The notes under the pieces are model-generated. The model searched no databases and was not told where the DNA came from. It saw only the letters and a program-made list of their open reading frames with translations. Shown in pieces: positions 60,732 through 64,000 of a stretch of 64,000 nucleotides of DNA. The DNA comes from Granulicella sibirica. GTDB taxonomy: Bacteria > Acidobacteriota > Terriglobia > Terriglobales > Acidobacteriaceae. The position numbers were made by a program, and so were the translations under genes. Location: the NCBI RefSeq assembly GCF_004115155.1, contig NZ_RDSM01000004.1, positions 124,001 to 188,000 on the forward strand, written 5' to 3'. Within the stretch, counting starts at the first letter, position 1; each line of letters opens with the position of its first letter.

Positions 60732-63392
60732 CTATTCGAAACGCAGTGCGGTGATTGGATCCACCTTGGTGGCGCGGACATCCGGAATCCACGTGGCCGC
60801 CAGGGCGACGCTGCTGAGAAGCAAAGGTGTCACAAGGAATGCGACAGGGTCCCAGGCCTTCACTCCGAAGAGAAGGCCAGCGAGGAATCGACTCAGCCAA
60901 AACGCAGCTCCGATCCCCAGCATAACGCCCACAGCAATGAGCACCATTCCCTCACCAAGAACCATGTTCCGGAGTTGTGACGTCTGTGCGCCGAGCGCCA
61001 TCCGGATGCCGAGCTCTTGTGTGCGTTGTTCCACGGAAAAAGCCATAAGGCCGTAGATGCCCACGGCAGCCAGCAACAAACCGGATGCCCCGAAGACTGT
61101 CAGGAGCAGGGTGTTGAAACGCTGCCGGGCAAGCTGCAGGTAGTCGACCTCTTCCATGGTGCGGATGTGTGCGACGGGAAGCCCGCTGCTGGCCTCTCGC
61201 AGCGCTGACGTCACCTGCGCGACTACGGCATGCGGATCGCCGTGAGTGCGCACGATCCACCAGAGGGGAGTGACTTTCGAATTGAGCGCCGTCTCGCCGT
61301 CCGGCATCTGCGCCAGCGGAATGTACATCGTGGGGTGTGCGTCCTGATTGAAGCCGCCATCAAGCGTATTGCCCACAATCCCGATGATCTGGCGAGGCGG
61401 CTCCGCGAAGGCCGGTCCCGCGCCAGGTGCTTTCTGCATCCGGTCGCGCAGCGGATCTCCCTTCGGCCAGAACTGTTTCGCCATCGCCTCGTTGATGATG
61501 ATCACTCCGCTGGCTGAAGCATCGTCGTGGTCTGTAAAGGTGCGGCCGCGCAGAAGGGGGATCTTGAAAGCCTCGAAGAAGCCCGGGGAGACGGAGTAGT
61601 ATCCCGCGCTGCCCGTGAACGGAGCGCTTCCCCTGGGGCGTCCCACGACGTCGAATGCCATCCCGAAGGCACCCTGCAGCGGCAGCCCGTTGCCCACGGC
61701 TGCTTCAGCCACGCCTGGGATAGCCTTGATGCGTTCTCTCCCCTGGCGGATAATCTGATCCACGGGAGCGCTCGCCTGAAAGCGACTGCCGCTCATCGAC
61801 ATCGCCAGCGTCAGCGTCTCATGGGTGTCGAAGCCGGGATCGACTGCCTGCAACTTGAGGTAGGTGCGAATCAGGAGAGAGGATCCAATCACCAGGACCA
61901 GAGCCAGCGCGATCTCCGTGACAACAAGGAGGGAACGGAAGCTGGCGCGGCCGAAACCTGTCCCGGTGCGGCTTCCGCTTTCATTCAAGCCGGCAATAAG
62001 GTTGCGTCTCGATGCACTTATAGCCGGAACGAGGCCGAAGAGAATGCCGGTGAGTATCGATAGACCGAGCGTGAAGAGGAGCACGCGCATATCCAGGGCG
62101 ATCCCCGACCCATCCTCGCCGAGCCTGGGAAGTCCGCCGATATTGACGCTGAGCAGAAGACGAACGCCGGCGTTGCCAAGGAACAATCCAAGCAGGCCGC
62201 CCGTGAGCGACAGGAGGAGGCTCTCCGCGAGGAGTTGACGGATGATGTGCCAGCGGCCCGCGCCGAGAGCTGCCCGCGTGGCAAATTCGCGCCTGCGTGC
62301 GGAAGCTCTGGCCAGTTGTAGATTCGCCACATTCGCACACGCGATCAGAAGGACCAGCCCAACCGCGCCGAGCAGTACCAGAAGCGGAGCGCGCGTGTCG
62401 CCGACCATGGATTGCTGCAGCGACACCACACCGTAGTGATTTTGCGGACCGAGCGCATCGGGCTCTGCTCGCCGTAACTCGTCCGTTGCGACTGTGAGAT
62501 GAGCGTTCGCCTGTTCGACGGTGACGCCCGGTTGCAGACGTGCCGCTACGGTGAAATAGTGCGCCCGGTCCTGTGAGTTCAGGTCGAATTGATACGGTAT
62601 CCAGACATCCGCCGGGTTCTCGCTAAAGAAGTCGCGTCCGATAACTCCGACCACGAGATAGGGCGTGTTATCCAACTGGATGTTCCGGCCTACAATCGTC
62701 GGGTCGCCACCGAAGCGAGCCTTCCACAATCCATAGCTAAGCACTACGACATTTCCCCCATGCAGGGTATCTTCCGCTTCGGTGAAGGTGCGGCCCGCGA
62801 TCACCGGCGCATTGAAGAGCGAGAAGTAATCATGCGTGACATGGACACCCTGTATCTGCTGTGGGTGGTCGCCACCGGTTAGGTTCAGCCCGGCGCCGCC
62901 GGTGTCATAGGCGGCTACCTCGCGAAGCACTGAGTTCTGATGAAGCCAGAAGTTGAACTCGGGAACGCTTGCGCGATCGAGCGCCCGCTGAGGCGTAAAT
63001 AGAACCATCCTCACGAGAGACTGCGAATCGGGAAACGGCAGCGGCTCGAGAAGTACGGTATTTACAACGGAAAAGACCGCTGTGTTAACTCCGATTCCGA
63101 GCGCAATCACAAGCAGAGCGACGATCGTGAATCCGGGAGTCTTGCGAAGCGACCGCCAGGCATGGCGCAGATCCCGCCAGGTGCTTTCCATCAGCGGCAA
63201 GGACCGATAGCTCCAGACACGCTCCCGCACAGTGAGCGGATTGCCAAACTTCAGGCGAGCCTGCCGTCTTGCCTCAACATCCGATAAGCCACGCGCGAGG
63301 TTCGCGTCCACTTCGCACGCGATATGCGATTCGATCTCTTCCGCAAGGTCCCTGTCCTTCTTGCCGCGATTGAGATAGCGCTTCAGGCTCAT
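60732..63392 (-). CDS. ADOP-type ABC transporter permease with N-terminal cytosolic domain
   Basis: 886 residues. An N-terminal charged domain (about 1-75: [35 protein letters not shown]) is typical of the acidobacterial duplicated-permease (ADOP) group encoded with PadR. Two MacB_PCD/FtsX repeats follow: [94 protein letters not shown], written here in parts, and the C-terminal [20 protein letters not shown] and [14 protein letters not shown]. The PadR gene lies 15 bases upstream on the same strand. Function is unknown; MacB-like export of peptides or lipids is the usual guess. Confidence 0.9.
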   Translation of the reverse strand: [886 protein letters not shown]

Positions 63393-63407
63393 GTCTGTCC
63401 CTCCTGC

Positions 63408-63758
63408 TCAGCCGTTCGATTCTCCGAGGATGAGGCCGATGGCATGCGTCATCCGCCGCCAGCGGCTGGTCGCTGCTTCAAGTTCCTTGCGGCCCTTTGC
63501 CGTGAGCCGGTAGAACTTCGCTCGGCGGTTGTTCTCGCTCACACCCCACTCCGAAGCTACCCATTCCCGATCTTCGAGCCGGTGGAGCGCCGGATAGAGC
63601 GATCCCTGCTCCACCGAAAGGGCATTCTCCGAAGTGAGCTCGATGGCGTGCGCAATGGTGTGCCCGTGCGCCGGGCCAAGGATCAACGTCCGCAAAATGA
63701 GCAGGTCGAGAGTTCCCTGGAGTATCTCGCCTGCGTTCGGTGGTTGGTTTTTTGCCAT
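63408..63758 (-). CDS. PadR family transcriptional regulator
   Basis: 116 residues. The winged-helix PadR fold is clear: EILQGTLDLLILRTLILGPAHGHTIA, IELTSENALSVEQGSLYPALHRLEDREWV, and the wing WGVSENNRRAKFYRLTAKGRKEL, then a short C-terminal helix (AATSRWRRMTHAIGLIL). This short form is the one commonly found beside ADOP permeases. It is cotranscribed with the permease (15-base gap). A dyad (63786-63803) lies 28 bases upstream of its start and fits autoregulation. The effector is unknown. Confidence 0.93.
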   Translation of the reverse strand: MAKNQPPNAGEILQGTLDLLILRTLILGPAHGHTIAHAIELTSENALSVEQGSLYPALHRLEDREWVASEWGVSENNRRAKFYRLTAKGRKELEAATSRWRRMTHAIGLILGESNG

Positions 63759-64000
63759 CGGCCTTCTCCCCTCGAATGACTATGGGTGAGGAATATACTC
63801 CACTCGAACGTCTATTGGAAAGGCTTTGTTGCGGGTCGCTGTCTTGCTATCAGAGTTGGATGGGAGTCACGACTCATGAATTCTCTAGCCGGTAATCGGA
63901 AAAGCTCTATCGTGGATTTCGAACATAGGCGGTTGCTGCGCCATGCACCCAGATGGCGTCGTAACTTTGTAGGAATAAGTGAAATACCGGGCGGAGATCG
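63759..64000. other. Right-edge intergenic region
   Basis: 242 bases upstream of the PadR gene with no gene seen on either strand. Apart from the dyad at 63786-63803 nothing recognisable was found; the next gene lies outside the window. Confidence 0.4.
63786..63803. promoter_or_regulatory. Dyad GTGAGGAATATACTCCAC, putative PadR operator
   Basis: GTGAGGAATATACTCCAC matches its reverse complement at 12 of 18 positions, centred on ATAT. It lies upstream of the minus-strand PadR gene (start 63758), where a promoter should be. It contains TATATTC on the minus strand, which could be part of a -10 region. Confidence 0.45.

Noticed and set aside
1-64000. tRNA, rRNA, insertion sequences or phage genes
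   Set aside because: No cloverleaf-like segment, rRNA signature, transposase or integrase was recognised by eye; a dedicated tRNA/IS search could not be run.

Overview
The window looks like chromosome of a soil or plant-litter Acidobacteriota (Terriglobales/Acidobacteriaceae type; Granulicella, Edaphobacter or Terriglobus relatives). This is an inference from gene content: three giant Oar-like TonB receptors with an N-terminal carboxypeptidase-regulatory domain, two ADOP-type FtsX/MacB permeases (one with a PadR regulator), many secreted glycoside hydrolases, FG-GAP/ASPIC-UnbV (CRTAC1) and TPR-multihaem cytochrome proteins, and high third-position GC that creates very long antisense frames. 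No rRNA, tRNA, CRISPR array or insertion sequence was seen.

Layout. (1) 1-7494: the 3' part of a Tad/Flp pilus operon: cpaB (cut by the left edge), cpaC, cpaE, cpaF, tadB, tadC, flp, a 30-residue membrane peptide and a DUF192 protein. tadB has an apparent one-base lesion at its start, with a TTGA stop/start overlap. (2) 7636-12369: a secreted protein resembling proteasome-type Ntn hydrolases, a GH29 alpha-L-fucosidase and a six-hairpin glycosidase. (3) 12616-21197: a redox cluster with a TPR protein, a 7-haem cytochrome-TPR protein, a CRTAC1-like FG-GAP/ASPIC protein, a 5-haem cytochrome-TPR protein, a monohaem cytochrome c and a pseudopilin. (4) 21367-30812, minus strand: a double pectate-lyase-fold/beta-propeller protein, GH30, an esterase, a DUF885 protein and a GH127 beta-L-arabinofuranosidase-like enzyme. 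(5) 30923-43715: an M20 peptidase, a TonB receptor, an APC permease, a hydroxyproline catabolic operon (epimerase, FAD oxidase/dehydrogenase, deaminase), its GntR/FCD regulator, and a DUF4380/SMP-30 pair. (6) 43970-57230: a TonB receptor, a second GH127-like enzyme, a Tat-type metallophosphatase, an ADOP permease and a third TonB receptor. (7) 57231-64000: a 750-base gene-free stretch, a secreted beta-helix protein, and an ADOP permease with its PadR regulator.

How they may work together. Regions 4-6 read as a system for taking apart plant cell-wall material. The most specific hypothesis is use of hydroxyproline-rich glycoproteins such as extensins: a GH127 enzyme would remove Hyp-linked arabinose, peptidases would cut the protein, a TonB receptor and an APC permease would import the products, and the hyp enzymes would send hydroxyproline towards alpha-ketoglutarate. 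Three divergent promoter regions across this block (about 30.87, 35.94 and 40.61 kb) share an ATTGnATACATTA-like element, which could be the operator of the GntR regulator. The last enzyme of the pathway, alpha-ketoglutarate semialdehyde dehydrogenase, is not in the window.
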